A stretch of DNA of 64,000 bases. It comes from a virus. Shown piece after piece: positions 51,792 to 60,196 of the stretch. Location: IMG/VR virus record IMGVR_UViG_3300009788_000095, positions 1-64,000 of that record, one strand, 5' to 3'. Within the stretch, counting starts at the first letter, position 1, and every line of letters begins with the position of its first letter. The translations under genes and the position numbers were made by a program. The notes under the pieces are model-generated. The model saw nothing but the letters and a program-made list of their open reading frames with translations, was not told the DNA's origin and made no database searches.

Positions 51792-52214
51792 ATGACCACA
51801 AAACATAAAGATTTTTTTAGAAACATATTATTCTTATGTGGAATAACATTAGATAATGAATATAATTTTATTTGCGCAAAATGCATTAGTAACCCTGACC
51901 ATGAAAAGTATAAAAAATGCCGTAACGAATATGGTAAAATTGACCCCTTAGCACAATTTTATTGTATCATAAATTACCATAAATACCAAGAGATAAACCC
52001 AGATATAAAATTTCAACAAGTAATGTTAATTGTAAAACAAATAGATAAAGCAATAAAAGATGGGCGAAATTTCGCCCATCTTTTAAGTCTAATAAATATA
52101 GTTAGGTTAGAATTGAAGCTATTAGATAACGGAGTATTAAACATAGAGCAGGCCACACATGAGTACAGAACAAAAATAATATCGATCTTAGATAGATTTT
52201 TAAGCAAATTTTAG
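51792..52214 (+). CDS. Hypothetical protein from a leaderless transcript, 140 aa
   Basis: The start MTTKHKDFFRNILFLCG has no ribosome site and sits at the predicted transcription start. The protein has FICAKCISNPDHEKYKKCRN and FYCIINYHKYQEINPD, a Cys/His pattern, then helices. Not recognised. A perfect 30-base palindrome (52055-52084) lies within the reading frame. A terminator hairpin follows the stop. Confidence 0.6.
   Translation: MTTKHKDFFRNILFLCGITLDNEYNFICAKCISNPDHEKYKKCRNEYGKIDPLAQFYCIINYHKYQEINPDIKFQQVMLIVKQIDKAIKDGRNFAHLLSLINIVRLELKLLDNGVLNIEQATHEYRTKIISILDRFLSKF
52055..52084. repeat. Perfect 30-base palindrome inside a coding region
   Basis: The arms AAAAGATGGGCGAAA and TTTCGCCCATCTTTT are perfectly complementary with no loop, and are read through as codons of the 51792 gene. 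With its GC core and flanking T-run it has the form of an intrinsic terminator in both directions. Confidence 0.75.
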
Positions 52215-52227
52215 AGAAATATACTAA

Positions 52228-52257
52228 AAAGTACTGGACAATTTTGTCCAGTACTTT
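52228..52257 (+). terminator. Strong hairpin, likely terminator of the 51792 gene
   Basis: AAAGTACTGGACAA pairs perfectly with TTGTCCAGTACTTT over 14 bp around a 2-base loop. It starts 14 bases after the stop codon. The T-run is short, and A-rich flanks make it potentially bidirectional. Confidence 0.65.
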
Positions 52258-52279
52258 ACACATGAATCTAATTTAAGTA

Positions 52280-52311
52280 AAATCTACTGGACAAAATTGT
52301 CCAGTAGATTT
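52280..52311. repeat. Second hairpin sharing the CTGGACAA core
   Basis: AAATCTACTGGACAA and TTGTCCAGTAGATTT form a perfect 15-bp stem with a 2-base loop. The CTGGACAA/TTGTCCAG core is identical to the preceding hairpin while outer pairs differ, suggesting a shared protein- or RNA-binding core. Confidence 0.65.
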
Positions 52312-52519
52312 GTATGCTATTTCTTAAGTATTCAGCTATTTTTAGTAATAAATAACTATTTTAGTGAATTTTCTAGGGAAGATTTTTGGTACGCCATTGT
52401 TTCTCTTTTAATGTCTATGTAAATTTAAGGAATTCGGGTGTTTTCGGAATTTTGCAGAACTCCGTCACGGTATAGGCTAGACTACGGGTGGTTCAGCTGA
52501 ACTATGGTTCAACTACGTT

Positions 52520-52563
52520 TCATCTTAGTTCAACTATGTTCAGCAGATATTGAACTAAGATGA
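52520..52563. repeat. Inverted repeat with 14-base arms
   Basis: TCATCTTAGTTCAA and TTGAACTAAGATGA pair perfectly around a 16-base loop. GTTCAACTA/GTTCAGC-like copies surround it, as at an operator or origin. Confidence 0.6.
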
Positions 52564-52595
52564 ACTAAATACGTACCTAGATGATACGAAGTAGT

Positions 52596-52647
52596 ACACG
52601 GTAAAAATCGAAGCGATTTTACCGTGTAGGGAAACGCTTCGCGTTTC
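52596..52647. repeat. Two adjacent hairpins
   Basis: ACACGGTAAAAATCG pairs with CGATTTTACCGTGT (one bulge, AAG loop), and three bases later GAAACGC pairs with GCGTTTC around TTC, followed by AAATCTTTTGAGG. The second hairpin could act as a weak rightward terminator. Confidence 0.6.
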
Positions 52648-52826
52648 AAATCTTTTGAGGAAACCACTTTATAGGATGAATACTATCTCTGTTTGAACTC
52701 GTCTGAACTTTGAACTTGAATATTAATCTTTTTAAGTGTTTTGTCATATAACATGTCTGTCGATAATTGGTAGATATGTAGGGGAGATACAGTGTGTATA
52801 CATTATTACTGCTGCCGTGTTTTTCG

Positions 52827-52855
52827 TTGACAATTTAACATATGTAGTATATAAT
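52827..52855 (+). promoter_or_regulatory. Consensus promoter of the structural operon
   Basis: TTGACA (52827-52832) and TATAAT (52850-52855) are exactly 17 bases apart. The first coding sequence starts 18 bases downstream, and a run of rightward tail-type genes follows. The match to consensus is as good as at 36930. Confidence 0.85.
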
Positions 52856-52872
52856 TAATTATAGGATTAAAA

Positions 52873-52959
52873 ATGCCGGATCCGCGAGTAATTTTAAGTG
52901 ATATAGACTTACAAGGTAATAAAATACTTAATGCTGAAATTGAGCATTTAGAAAAATAA
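52873..52959 (+). CDS. Short N-terminal tail-protein-like ORF, 28 aa
   Basis: Encodes MPDPRVILSDIDLQGNKILN then AEIEHLEK. The DIDLQGNKILNAEIE part looks like the first residues of phage tail-fibre proteins (D-NGNKI-N). It may be a remnant or a short separate protein. No strong ribosome site is present. Confidence 0.45.
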   Translation: MPDPRVILSDIDLQGNKILNAEIEHLEK

Positions 52960-52980
52960 AAGAAAGTTAAAAATATTATA

Positions 52981-53097
52981 ATGTTGAACGGGGTGCTAAC
53001 TTATGCTTTAGATGAGTTGCCTTTGAGTAGTGAGGCGGTTCAGTGTTTTATAATTTGTCTTATACCTGAAATAGTAGTAAAGAGGTTTATTGAGTGA
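52981..53097 (+). CDS. Short hydrophobic ORF, 38 aa
   Basis: Encodes MLNGVLTYALDELPLSSEAV then QCFIICLIPEIVVKRFIE. Not recognised. It overlaps the GTG start of the next gene, so it may be coupled to it. Confidence 0.4.
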   Translation: MLNGVLTYALDELPLSSEAVQCFIICLIPEIVVKRFIE

Positions 53098-53399
53098 ATC
53101 TTTATGATGACTTAAATATACTACAAAATGTATTAATAAATTTTGTATCAGAGAGGGTAAGTACGTTTCCAGCTGATGCAAGAAGAGGAAGAGTAATTTT
53201 CCATATAGGATTAAAGTATTTGTTTGTATGTAAGAACGGGGTGGAAGATGCAAATGATACAACTTTAATAGCAAATTGGGTTGGTGGAAAAGTAATGATA
53301 GACGGAATGAGTAGTGAAGGAGAGAATAGAGGAAAAATCTTAATTACAGATGGTGCAGATGGGTATCTTTTTGGTGATTGTGACGGCGGTACAATATAA
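53094..53399 (+). CDS. Hypothetical structural protein, 101 aa (GTG start)
   Basis: Not recognised. Beta-rich with ARRGRVIFHIGLKYLFVCKN and DGADGYLFGDCDGGT. It lies just before the first tail-fibre-like gene, suggesting a small virion part. Confidence 0.55.
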   Translation: MNLYDDLNILQNVLINFVSERVSTFPADARRGRVIFHIGLKYLFVCKNGVEDANDTTLIANWVGGKVMIDGMSSEGENRGKILITDGADGYLFGDCDGGTI

Positions 53400-53415
53400 A
53401 AAAGGAGTGTGAAAT

Positions 53416-54621
53416 ATGGCAGAACTAATTAAATTATTAATTTTAAGAGGAACAGAGGCACAGATAACAAGTGCAAGTAATGATGTTGGTAAACCTTATC
53501 TTGCTACAGATACAAAGAGAGTTTATATATCAGATGGAACTACAAAGCATTTAGTAGGTAAAGTTTTTTTTGGTCTTGATGCAAATAAGCCAACTGCAGC
53601 CGCATTGTTAACTGGTATGGTATATGTAGCAACTGATACAACTAAAACCTATTATTGTAATGGGACAGCTTGGGTTGTAGCAAGTGTTACAGAATTGTCA
53701 GATATGACAGGAGACCTTGATGATATTTCAGATGGTTCTACCTATGGAAAAGTTAAGAATACTGAATTGTCAAGTGGTCAAGTAGCACAGATAAGAGCGG
53801 TTACTGGTACACAAGATATTACGGGTGATACTTTAAAAGCCCATTTGGATAATCTCACAAAACATAGATTAATTAATGATGGTGGAAATGGAACGACGGA
53901 ACTCTGGAGTGCTAATAAGATTGATTCTGAGCTTAATGCTGCTTCTTCTGGACAAAGTAGACAGCCAAAAGTAATTGATTTTGTTGATTGTACTGGAATA
54001 CCACCAACAGAAGTTGAAGGAGATAGATATTTACTTGATTTTGCTGTTGGTACAGTGCATGCAAATTGGGATGGAGCTGATAAAGGAGATTTAGTTCAGT
54101 TTGAAAGTTCTGCCTGGGTGATAAAAATTGATGCTTCGGATGCTACTAAGGAAGGGACTATCACTTACGTAGATGACGAAAATGAAGATAGGATTCTTGT
54201 TAACGATGGCACACCTGATTGGGAATCAAGACCTACTGCTATCACAGCTCATAATGATTTAGGTGGACTAGATACAGGAAGTTATCGTCACTTAACTGCT
54301 CAAGAAAAAAAAGAAGCAACTCAGGCTGCCGGAACTGATAATGAATCGGGACTTATGACGGATACTGATAAAGATAAATTAGACGGGATTGAAGCAGGAG
54401 CTGATGATAATCAAGATATTACTGCACAAAAGGGAACAAAAAGAACAGATGCAAATCCTGCTAATGGTGATGCAATTATTGAAGTTGATTTTGAAGATAC
54501 GGGAACAAATATATTAGCTGTGTTAAAAGGAGCTGGAAACGGAGTCGCTGGAACTTCTGATCAAGCAGCAAGACGGGATCGTCAACATAGATTAATTGAC
54601 GTTGATGCTGGAACTCTTTAA
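53416..54621 (+). CDS. Tail-fibre-like protein, 401 aa
   Basis: The N-terminus reads LLILRGTEAQITSASNDVGK and YLATDTKRVYISDGT, the LRRGT/E-G-L--DT---Y-GDGT type domain found at the start of phage tail fibres and Mtd-like proteins; a second copy of the strand pattern follows (MVYVATDTTKTYYCNGT). The C-terminal half contains DKDKLDGIEAGADDNQD, the KL-GIEAGA motif of fibre proteins. It likely attaches the fibre to the particle and contacts the host. AAAGGAGTGTGAAAT precedes the ATG. Confidence 0.8.
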   Translation: MAELIKLLILRGTEAQITSASNDVGKPYLATDTKRVYISDGTTKHLVGKVFFGLDANKPTAAALLTGMVYVATDTTKTYYCNGTAWVVASVTELSDMTGDLDDISDGSTYGKVKNTELSSGQVAQIRAVTGTQDITGDTLKAHLDNLTKHRLINDGGNGTTELWSANKIDSELNAASSGQSRQPKVIDFVDCTGIPPTEVEGDRYLLDFAVGTVHANWDGADKGDLVQFESSAWVIKIDASDATKEGTITYVDDENEDRILVNDGTPDWESRPTAITAHNDLGGLDTGSYRHLTAQEKKEATQAAGTDNESGLMTDTDKDKLDGIEAGADDNQDITAQKGTKRTDANPANGDAIIEVDFEDTGTNILAVLKGAGNGVAGTSDQAARRDRQHRLIDVDAGTL

Positions 54622-54634
54622 TTAAAAATAAATT

Positions 54635-54835
54635 ATGGCTAGAAATTTATATGTAAAAATCCTACGTGCTACAAAGACTCAATTAGAAAATTATGGAAGT
54701 TATCCTCTTGCAGAGGGAGAACTAGCACTTGATACAACAGACAAAGAATTGTATATTGGGACTGGAAGCACTAACAAAAAGCTTGGTGGTGTTGGTGCTG
54801 AAATGAAAAGATGGCGTTTATGGTTAGGAGCATAA
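54635..54835 (+). CDS. Short tail-fibre N-terminal-domain protein, 66 aa
   Basis: Carries only the fibre N-terminal pattern: LRATKTQLENYGSYPLAEGE then LALDTTDKELYIGTGSTNKK. Full fibres carry several hundred residues more, so it may be an adaptor or a remnant of duplication of the preceding gene. Confidence 0.65.
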   Translation: MARNLYVKILRATKTQLENYGSYPLAEGELALDTTDKELYIGTGSTNKKLGGVGAEMKRWRLWLGA

Positions 54836-54836
54836 T

Positions 54837-55532
54837 ATGATATTATTGGATACAAGTACAAAATTAGAACTCAAACTAAATGCAACTCCTTCGACTGAAT
54901 TAGATTGGTTGTCTGTTTATATTGATACAACTAATGATGTTGCAAAACATAATGATGGAGTATCAAACGGGACTACTGATGTTATTATGGTAGCTGCACC
55001 TAGTGCCGATAAACGTCTTGTTCGTTATTTAAATATATATAATAAGGATTCCTCTCCACAAACAATTACAATCAAAATAGATGATGGCGTTAATGAAAGA
55101 ATATTGATTAAGCAAATACTAGAGCCAGAAAGTACATTAATTTATGACTCACAAGCTGGATGGTATACCGTTCCTATTTATGTTGATAAAAAAGTAACAA
55201 AAACTATAGTAGTTGAAGCACCTGGAGTAAATGATAATAAATATATAGGGTTTACTCATAAACCTATAACCGTCTCGGAAATCAGAGCAGTACTAGTCGG
55301 TAGTTCTAATCCTTCTGTAACATGGACAATAAGATATGGATCTGACCGAAGTTCTGGTGGTACTGAAATAGTAGTTGATGGAACAACTACAACGAGTACG
55401 ACAACAGGAAGTGATGTAACAAGTTTTACTAATGATACTATACCAGCAGATAATCACTATTGGTTAGTACTTACCGTAGTAAGTGGTATAGTAAATGAAT
55501 TAGCTGTTACACCAGTTTTTAATTATACGTAA
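54837..55532 (+). CDS. Putative structural (tail/fibre) protein, 231 aa
   Basis: Beta-rich throughout: YLNIYNKDSSPQTITIKIDD, GWYTVPIYVDKKVTKTIVVE, and a Thr/Ser-rich segment (VDGTTTTSTTTGSDVTS). Likely an extracellular virion protein. The ATG overlaps the stop region of the preceding gene. Confidence 0.6.
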   Translation: MILLDTSTKLELKLNATPSTELDWLSVYIDTTNDVAKHNDGVSNGTTDVIMVAAPSADKRLVRYLNIYNKDSSPQTITIKIDDGVNERILIKQILEPESTLIYDSQAGWYTVPIYVDKKVTKTIVVEAPGVNDNKYIGFTHKPITVSEIRAVLVGSSNPSVTWTIRYGSDRSSGGTEIVVDGTTTTSTTTGSDVTSFTNDTIPADNHYWLVLTVVSGIVNELAVTPVFNYT

Positions 55533-55604
55533 GGTAAAGCACAAAGTGGATTGTTAACGAATTAGCTATTACCCAGTATGGGATTATGATTGAGGAGATA
55601 TAAT

Positions 55605-56234
55605 ATGGCTAAATATGAAATATTAATTGGCGGAAAAGATCAACAGAAAGCACATCGGTATAATAAAGGTGATATATTGTCTATACATCCTTGGATACGT
55701 AAAAGCACAACAGAAGTAGATCATTATGAAAATCAAGTTATTAATGGACTTACTAAAAGAGTTCCAATAATGAAAGATTTGGATGAAGGAGTTGATTGGG
55801 GTTTGAAAGAAATTAAAAAAGGGTTGGTTGTAATAGTTGAATCAAATAAAACGATAGAAGAAATGAGACAATATACAGGTTCTATACATGAGCATAAAAT
55901 ATCATTTGAAAAAATAACAACACAGCAATTAAGTATACTAAGTGATGAAGATCAAAAAAATTATCAATTATATAAAGACTGTCATAGTAGGGTTGATTTA
56001 GTTGAATTAAGAAAAACAATTACAGATTTAAATGATGCACAAATGGAAAATGAAACAGTTATATATCAACCATGTAAAAAATCTAGCCAATTAATAGCAA
56101 AGTTTTATGGAAATAATAACAATCGCTTACTTGAAGCGAAAGATGTTAACACAGTTAGTGTTGTAGCAGCTAAAGAAGCTGAAATAAATATTAATATAAA
56201 TAGTATTAATCTAATTAAATCAAATATGGAATAA
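55605..56234 (+). CDS. Hypothetical protein within the structural operon, 209 aa
   Basis: The chosen start MAKYEILIGGKDQQKAHRYN follows GAGGAGATATAAT. N-terminal residues resemble small virion adaptors (KYEIL-GG...YN-GDI); the rest is charged and helical with low complexity Asn at the C-terminus. Not recognised. It precedes the large beta-helix protein. Confidence 0.6.
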   Translation: MAKYEILIGGKDQQKAHRYNKGDILSIHPWIRKSTTEVDHYENQVINGLTKRVPIMKDLDEGVDWGLKEIKKGLVVIVESNKTIEEMRQYTGSIHEHKISFEKITTQQLSILSDEDQKNYQLYKDCHSRVDLVELRKTITDLNDAQMENETVIYQPCKKSSQLIAKFYGNNNNRLLEAKDVNTVSVVAAKEAEINININSINLIKSNME

Positions 56235-56237
56235 TAA

Positions 56238-58094
56238 ATGTCAAGTAGTAGACGTAATGCAGTAAATGAAAATATTTCAACCTATGATAGTGCTGGAGGA
56301 AAAGATTATTCGGACTTGGGTGTATGGGAAAGTTTTACTGATATTGACCTCGTATCTGCTGCACAGTCTGAAGTGCTTGAGTGTTACAAAGGTGTACATG
56401 ATGATGATGTGAATATGGTAGGATCAATAAATAATTCTTCATATCATAGAATTATCCGACCGGCTCCAGGAGAAGGACATAACGGGATTCCAAAACTTGA
56501 TGGAACTGTAGTAGCGTTTTCTAATACATCGAATCTTAGTCCGTTTTGGTTGGCTGAAAATTATGCACAAATACAAGATTTAGTTTTAAAGTCAACCGTC
56601 AACGAAGCAGCCGATCGTTTTGTCATTGTTATGGATGACATCTATGATTATCAAAAGGCAATAGGATGTTTGGTTGTAGACAGCACAAATACTGGTTCAG
56701 GATCACTACTTGTTGGAATTTTATTTTATAATAATCATTTCATAATAAATTGCTTAATTCATAATTGTGAGCGAGTAGGGTTTGGAGGTCTTAACGCTGG
56801 AGGAACAGGCCTTTGTTATAATTGTGGTTCTGATAGCAATGATGTTGGATTCCAATCAAATGTTCAAGTCACAATTGTAACAAATTGTGTGTCTTCAAAT
56901 AATACGACATTAGATTGGGATACCGCCGCTGGTGGTTCTTTTACAACAACGACGTGTACTGCAGAAAATGATACACCGGTATTTAATGATGCTGCAAATG
57001 ATGATCTTAGACTTGATGAAACTGATTATATATGTAGAAAGAAGGGTACTGATTTAAGTTCCGATGGAGTATTTGCTTTCGATGATGATATAATGTTTAA
57101 TACTAGAACTTTTTGGGATATTGGATTTCATGCAAATTTTGATTTATCATCTCGAATAAAAGCAACAAATGAAAATGTAAGTACTTATGATTCAGCAGGT
57201 GGAAAAGATTATAGTGATCTTTCTGTTTGGGAAGCATTTACTGATATTGACCTCGTATCTGCTGCACAGTCTGAAGTGCTTGAATGCTATAAAGGTGCAC
57301 ATGATGATAATATTACTTTTAGTGGAGCCACAACTAATATATCTTATTTTCGTATAATAAGAGCAGCAAGTAGCGAAGGACATTCAGGTGTTCCATTAAG
57401 TGATGGATCATGTGTTGAATTTCACAATACTGGTAATGTAGAATTGATTTATCTCAATGAAGAATATGCTATAGCACAAGATTTAGTTGGAAAGTTAACA
57501 CAAAATACAGGTGGTCAAAATGCATGTTTTAGAATAGCTGGTCCAAGTGCAAAATCGGTTGGGTGTATTGCATATGATTCCACAAATGCTGGTGCTGGTA
57601 ATTTAGATGGATTTCAGCTGTATGACCATAATACCATAATAGTTAATTGTTTAGCTCATAACGTGAAATCAAGAGGGGCTATGTACACTATGGGTGGTGG
57701 TAATACAGGATATATATATAGTTGCACTTTTACGAATAATGGTACAACAGGAGTATTTCAATGGACAGGTACAGCAATAGGAAAAAATATTTTAGCCAGT
57801 GAGAATGCTATAGATTTTGCAGGTACAATTACGAAAACAACATGTAATGCGGAGGGATCAAACCCTGTATATAGAGATGCTGCAAATAATGATTTTAGAT
57901 TATCCGGGGTAGATACAATTGGAAGAAATAACGGTACGGATTTAAGTGGTGTTGCTCCTGAAAGTGAGGCAGTATTTCCATTTAATGACGATATACATGA
58001 TAGAACTATGGGAGGTTCTAAGCCTGGTAAAAATAGAGTGGGGTTATGGGGTATAGGATTTTATCAATTTTATAGTAGAGCTTATGTAACATAA
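56238..58094 (+). CDS. Tandemly duplicated beta-helix structural protein, 618 aa
   Basis: Two homologous halves of about 300 residues each start with ENISTYDSAGGKDYSDLGVW or ENVSTYDSAGGKDYSDLSVW and share FTDIDLVSAAQSEVLECYKG. Short Asn-rich strands (NNHFIINCLIHNCERVGFGG; HNTIIVNCLAHNVKSRGAMY) repeat as in right-handed beta helices, and each half ends near a NDAANDDLRLDETD-type motif. It is probably a tail-spike or fibre shaft. Part of the duplicated DNA is still identical. Confidence 0.7.
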   Translation: MSSSRRNAVNENISTYDSAGGKDYSDLGVWESFTDIDLVSAAQSEVLECYKGVHDDDVNMVGSINNSSYHRIIRPAPGEGHNGIPKLDGTVVAFSNTSNLSPFWLAENYAQIQDLVLKSTVNEAADRFVIVMDDIYDYQKAIGCLVVDSTNTGSGSLLVGILFYNNHFIINCLIHNCERVGFGGLNAGGTGLCYNCGSDSNDVGFQSNVQVTIVTNCVSSNNTTLDWDTAAGGSFTTTTCTAENDTPVFNDAANDDLRLDETDYICRKKGTDLSSDGVFAFDDDIMFNTRTFWDIGFHANFDLSSRIKATNENVSTYDSAGGKDYSDLSVWEAFTDIDLVSAAQSEVLECYKGAHDDNITFSGATTNISYFRIIRAASSEGHSGVPLSDGSCVEFHNTGNVELIYLNEEYAIAQDLVGKLTQNTGGQNACFRIAGPSAKSVGCIAYDSTNAGAGNLDGFQLYDHNTIIVNCLAHNVKSRGAMYTMGGGNTGYIYSCTFTNNGTTGVFQWTGTAIGKNILASENAIDFAGTITKTTCNAEGSNPVYRDAANNDFRLSGVDTIGRNNGTDLSGVAPESEAVFPFNDDIHDRTMGGSKPGKNRVGLWGIGFYQFYSRAYVT

Positions 58095-58173
58095 TAGTAG
58101 TAAATAAAGTAGGAAGGATGGTGAAAAAGTTTAGCGTAAAGATGTTATAGGTAATTTTAAGGGAGGTTTGGTT

Positions 58174-58680
58174 ATGAATAGTAGTTATAGATTAAAATGG
58201 TTAACTTTATGTTTTATGATGGGTTTTGTATATCTCAGTATAGAGGTAGTGTTTCGGGCTATTATTGGGGATATGGTAGGAGTACATAAGTTAATCTTCT
58301 GGAGTCTTGGTGGTTGGACTACATTGTGGATGCTTCCCGTAGGCGGGATATGTGGTGTACTACTTGGACTGCTGAATGAGATTAAAATATTAAAAAAGTG
58401 TATCGTATTAACCCAGTGTTTAATTGGTACGTTTATAGTTTTGTTTGTGGAGTTACTACTAGGTATTATTTTTAATTTAGGTTTTGGTTTGTCGTTATGG
58501 ACATATGCTGGTTGGTCATATAATATATTAGGTCAGATATGTTTACCTTTTGCGATCATATGGTTTTTCTTATGCCCTTTTGTATTTTGGTTGGATGATT
58601 TTTTGCGGTTTGCTTTATATGGCGAAGATGCAAAGTACTCTGTGTTAGTTCCTTATAGAAAATTATTTACTTTAAAGTGA
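58174..58680 (+). CDS. ABC type IV (CmpB-like) membrane protein
   Basis: A polytopic protein of 168 residues with four or five hydrophobic helices. The segment NLGFGLSLWTYAGWSYNILG, then QICLPFAIIWFFLCPFVFWL, resembles the putative ABC-transporter type IV family (PF06541-type), common in Firmicutes and some of their phages. The ATG at 58174 follows GGGAGGTTTGGTT. Placed after tail genes, it could affect the membrane at lysis; that is inference. Confidence 0.65.
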   Translation: MNSSYRLKWLTLCFMMGFVYLSIEVVFRAIIGDMVGVHKLIFWSLGGWTTLWMLPVGGICGVLLGLLNEIKILKKCIVLTQCLIGTFIVLFVELLLGIIFNLGFGLSLWTYAGWSYNILGQICLPFAIIWFFLCPFVFWLDDFLRFALYGEDAKYSVLVPYRKLFTLK

Positions 58681-59018
58681 GGTATACGGTGTTTACTTTG
58701 GGGGATACTGTTACCATCTGTGTGATTGTCTTTGCTGCCGGAGGCAGTTACGCTCTTTTAAAGAAAGATGTAATTTTCATTAAAATAGTTTTAAGTTATT
58801 GGTTTGGGTCTGGAAAAGAAGGAGAAGAAGGTAGTGGCATTAAACGATTAAAATTATACATTCAGCAAGAGCTGAGTGTAATGGATAAACGATATGAAGA
58901 ACGATTTATAATTTTAGAAAGAAGAGTTAAAGCGTTAGAGGAGATTGCCGGGTTAATTGAAAAAGCTCAACAATATGAGTTTAAAATTAATAAACATAGA
59001 AATAATAAACATAAATAA
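58677..59018 (+). CDS. Membrane-anchored coiled-coil protein, 113 aa
   Basis: A hydrophobic segment (TVTICVIVFAAGGSYALL) is followed by a coiled coil (LYIQQELSVMDKRYEERFII, then LERRVKALEEIAGLIEKAQQ). This layout is common among phage holin- or spanin-associated proteins. Starts with GTG overlapping the upstream stop as GTGA. Confidence 0.55.
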   Translation: MRYTVFTLGDTVTICVIVFAAGGSYALLKKDVIFIKIVLSYWFGSGKEGEEGSGIKRLKLYIQQELSVMDKRYEERFIILERRVKALEEIAGLIEKAQQYEFKINKHRNNKHK

Positions 59019-59026
59019 AGGTCTAT

Positions 59027-59287
59027 ATGTTAAAAACATATATTCTTAACCTTATAAAAAAAGAGTTTGGGCATGAAGCCTTTAAACTATTTAAAGATAA
59101 TGATGATGAGGATACTATAAAGATTATACTAAAAGCTCTTGTTAACAATAAACTTAAATCGAAATATATTTCTATAAAACAGGCTGCAACCTGTTTGCGA
59201 CTTATTAAGTATTTGGAAAAGAACGGTGTCCTAGATAAAGACACTTTAAAGATGATAAATGGTATTGATTATAAAGAATTTGAATAA
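59027..59287 (+). CDS. Hypothetical protein, 86 aa
   Basis: Not recognised. Helical, with FKDNDDEDTIKIILKALVNN and KQAATCLRLIKYLEKNGVLD resembling a small helix-turn-helix or adaptor fold. Confidence 0.6.
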   Translation: MLKTYILNLIKKEFGHEAFKLFKDNDDEDTIKIILKALVNNKLKSKYISIKQAATCLRLIKYLEKNGVLDKDTLKMINGIDYKEFE

Positions 59288-59307
59288 CTTAGAGGAGGAA
59301 AATAATT

Positions 59308-59526
59308 ATGAAATTACAAGATAATATTTCTTATGGTAAACAAATAGTTAATAGAGTTAAAGAAATACCTTTAAAACTTTGCAGTATGTCTTTTTTAACT
59401 TGGGCTTTATTGTTATTCCTGTGGACAAAAGGAAAAATAGATTTTCAGGGTATTGACTTTTTAGTGTTTACTGCAGCTGTTATAGGTATTAAAGCTTATA
59501 AGGCAATAAAAGAAAAGGGGGAGTAG
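59308..59526 (+). CDS. Holin-like two-helix membrane protein, 72 aa
   Basis: Two hydrophobic segments (LTWALLLFLWTKG and FLVFTAAVIGIKAYKAI) separated by a short turn with KIDFQGIDF. Size and topology fit small phage holins. AGAGGAGGAAAATAATT precedes the ATG. No endolysin is adjacent, so the call is tentative. Confidence 0.5.
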   Translation: MKLQDNISYGKQIVNRVKEIPLKLCSMSFLTWALLLFLWTKGKIDFQGIDFLVFTAAVIGIKAYKAIKEKGE

Positions 59527-59750
59527 TGGCGGATTATATTTATACCCCATATAAACATGTGCAGTCTACAGCTTCAGCGGAGTGGACGGTTATTCATCGT
59601 AAAAAAAGATCAGTAACTTTATCTATATTTGATGATTCTGGTAAACCCGTGTTTGCTTCCTGGGAGCCGATCGATGATAGCACACTGGTAGTAAGGTTTA
59701 AAAAGAACGGTGTAGATTTTGCTATGTCTGGTCATTGTGAGGTATTTTGA
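59526..59750 (+). CDS. Hypothetical beta-rich protein, 74 aa (GTG start)
   Basis: The GTG overlaps the upstream TAG (TAGTG) and follows AAGGGGGAG. Residues such as WTVIHRKKRSVTLSIFDDSG and FASWEPIDDSTLVVRFKKNG read like an immunoglobulin-like virion domain. Not recognised. Confidence 0.6.
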   Translation: MADYIYTPYKHVQSTASAEWTVIHRKKRSVTLSIFDDSGKPVFASWEPIDDSTLVVRFKKNGVDFAMSGHCEVF

Positions 59751-60196
59751 TGGTTTATACTACTATAGATAATCCTGTATATCCTTTAGGTAGATTTCCT
59801 ACCGATCTTATTGGTGAGGATGTATATTATAAAATAGTTAATCATGCGAATACTGTTGTTGTTGCAAGGACAGCTACGGGTGTTGTTGAGGTAGGGTATG
59901 GGGCTTATGGTATTTTACTTTCTTTTGATACGGTAGGGAATTTTGTTATTATTTTTGATATTGATGGTACCGATTATGTAGCTTCTGAGAGTATTAACGT
60001 TACATTAAATCCGGATGAAAGTAGGGATAATGTAAAACGTGAATTTCAGCAATATAATGCTGATAAGTCTGTTAAGAAAGTAAGGATACTGAAAGCGAGG
60101 GACGGTGATTTTAATAATCCTGATATTATAAAAGAATTGACATTTGAATATAATACCGATAAGACAATTAGTGTTATGAAAGAGGAGGTATTGTGA
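59750..60196 (+). CDS. Hypothetical structural protein, 148 aa
   Basis: Beta-rich domain (YYKIVNHANTVVVARTATGV; YGILLSFDTVGNFVIIFDID) followed by a C-terminal part with a repeat-like VRILKARDGDFNNPDIIKEL. It may be a baseplate or fibre accessory protein. Confidence 0.55.
   Translation: MVYTTIDNPVYPLGRFPTDLIGEDVYYKIVNHANTVVVARTATGVVEVGYGAYGILLSFDTVGNFVIIFDIDGTDYVASESINVTLNPDESRDNVKREFQQYNADKSVKKVRILKARDGDFNNPDIIKELTFEYNTDKTISVMKEEVL

Larger units (their letters stand above)
52215..52872. other. Non-coding region rich in hairpins, 658 bp
   Basis: No gene is visible. It contains five inverted repeats (52228-52257, 52280-52311, 52520-52563, 52596-52627, 52631-52647), a run of GTTCAACTA-like repeats near 52490-52570, and the late-type promoter at 52827-52855. 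It separates the leaderless gene from the structural operon. Confidence 0.6.
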
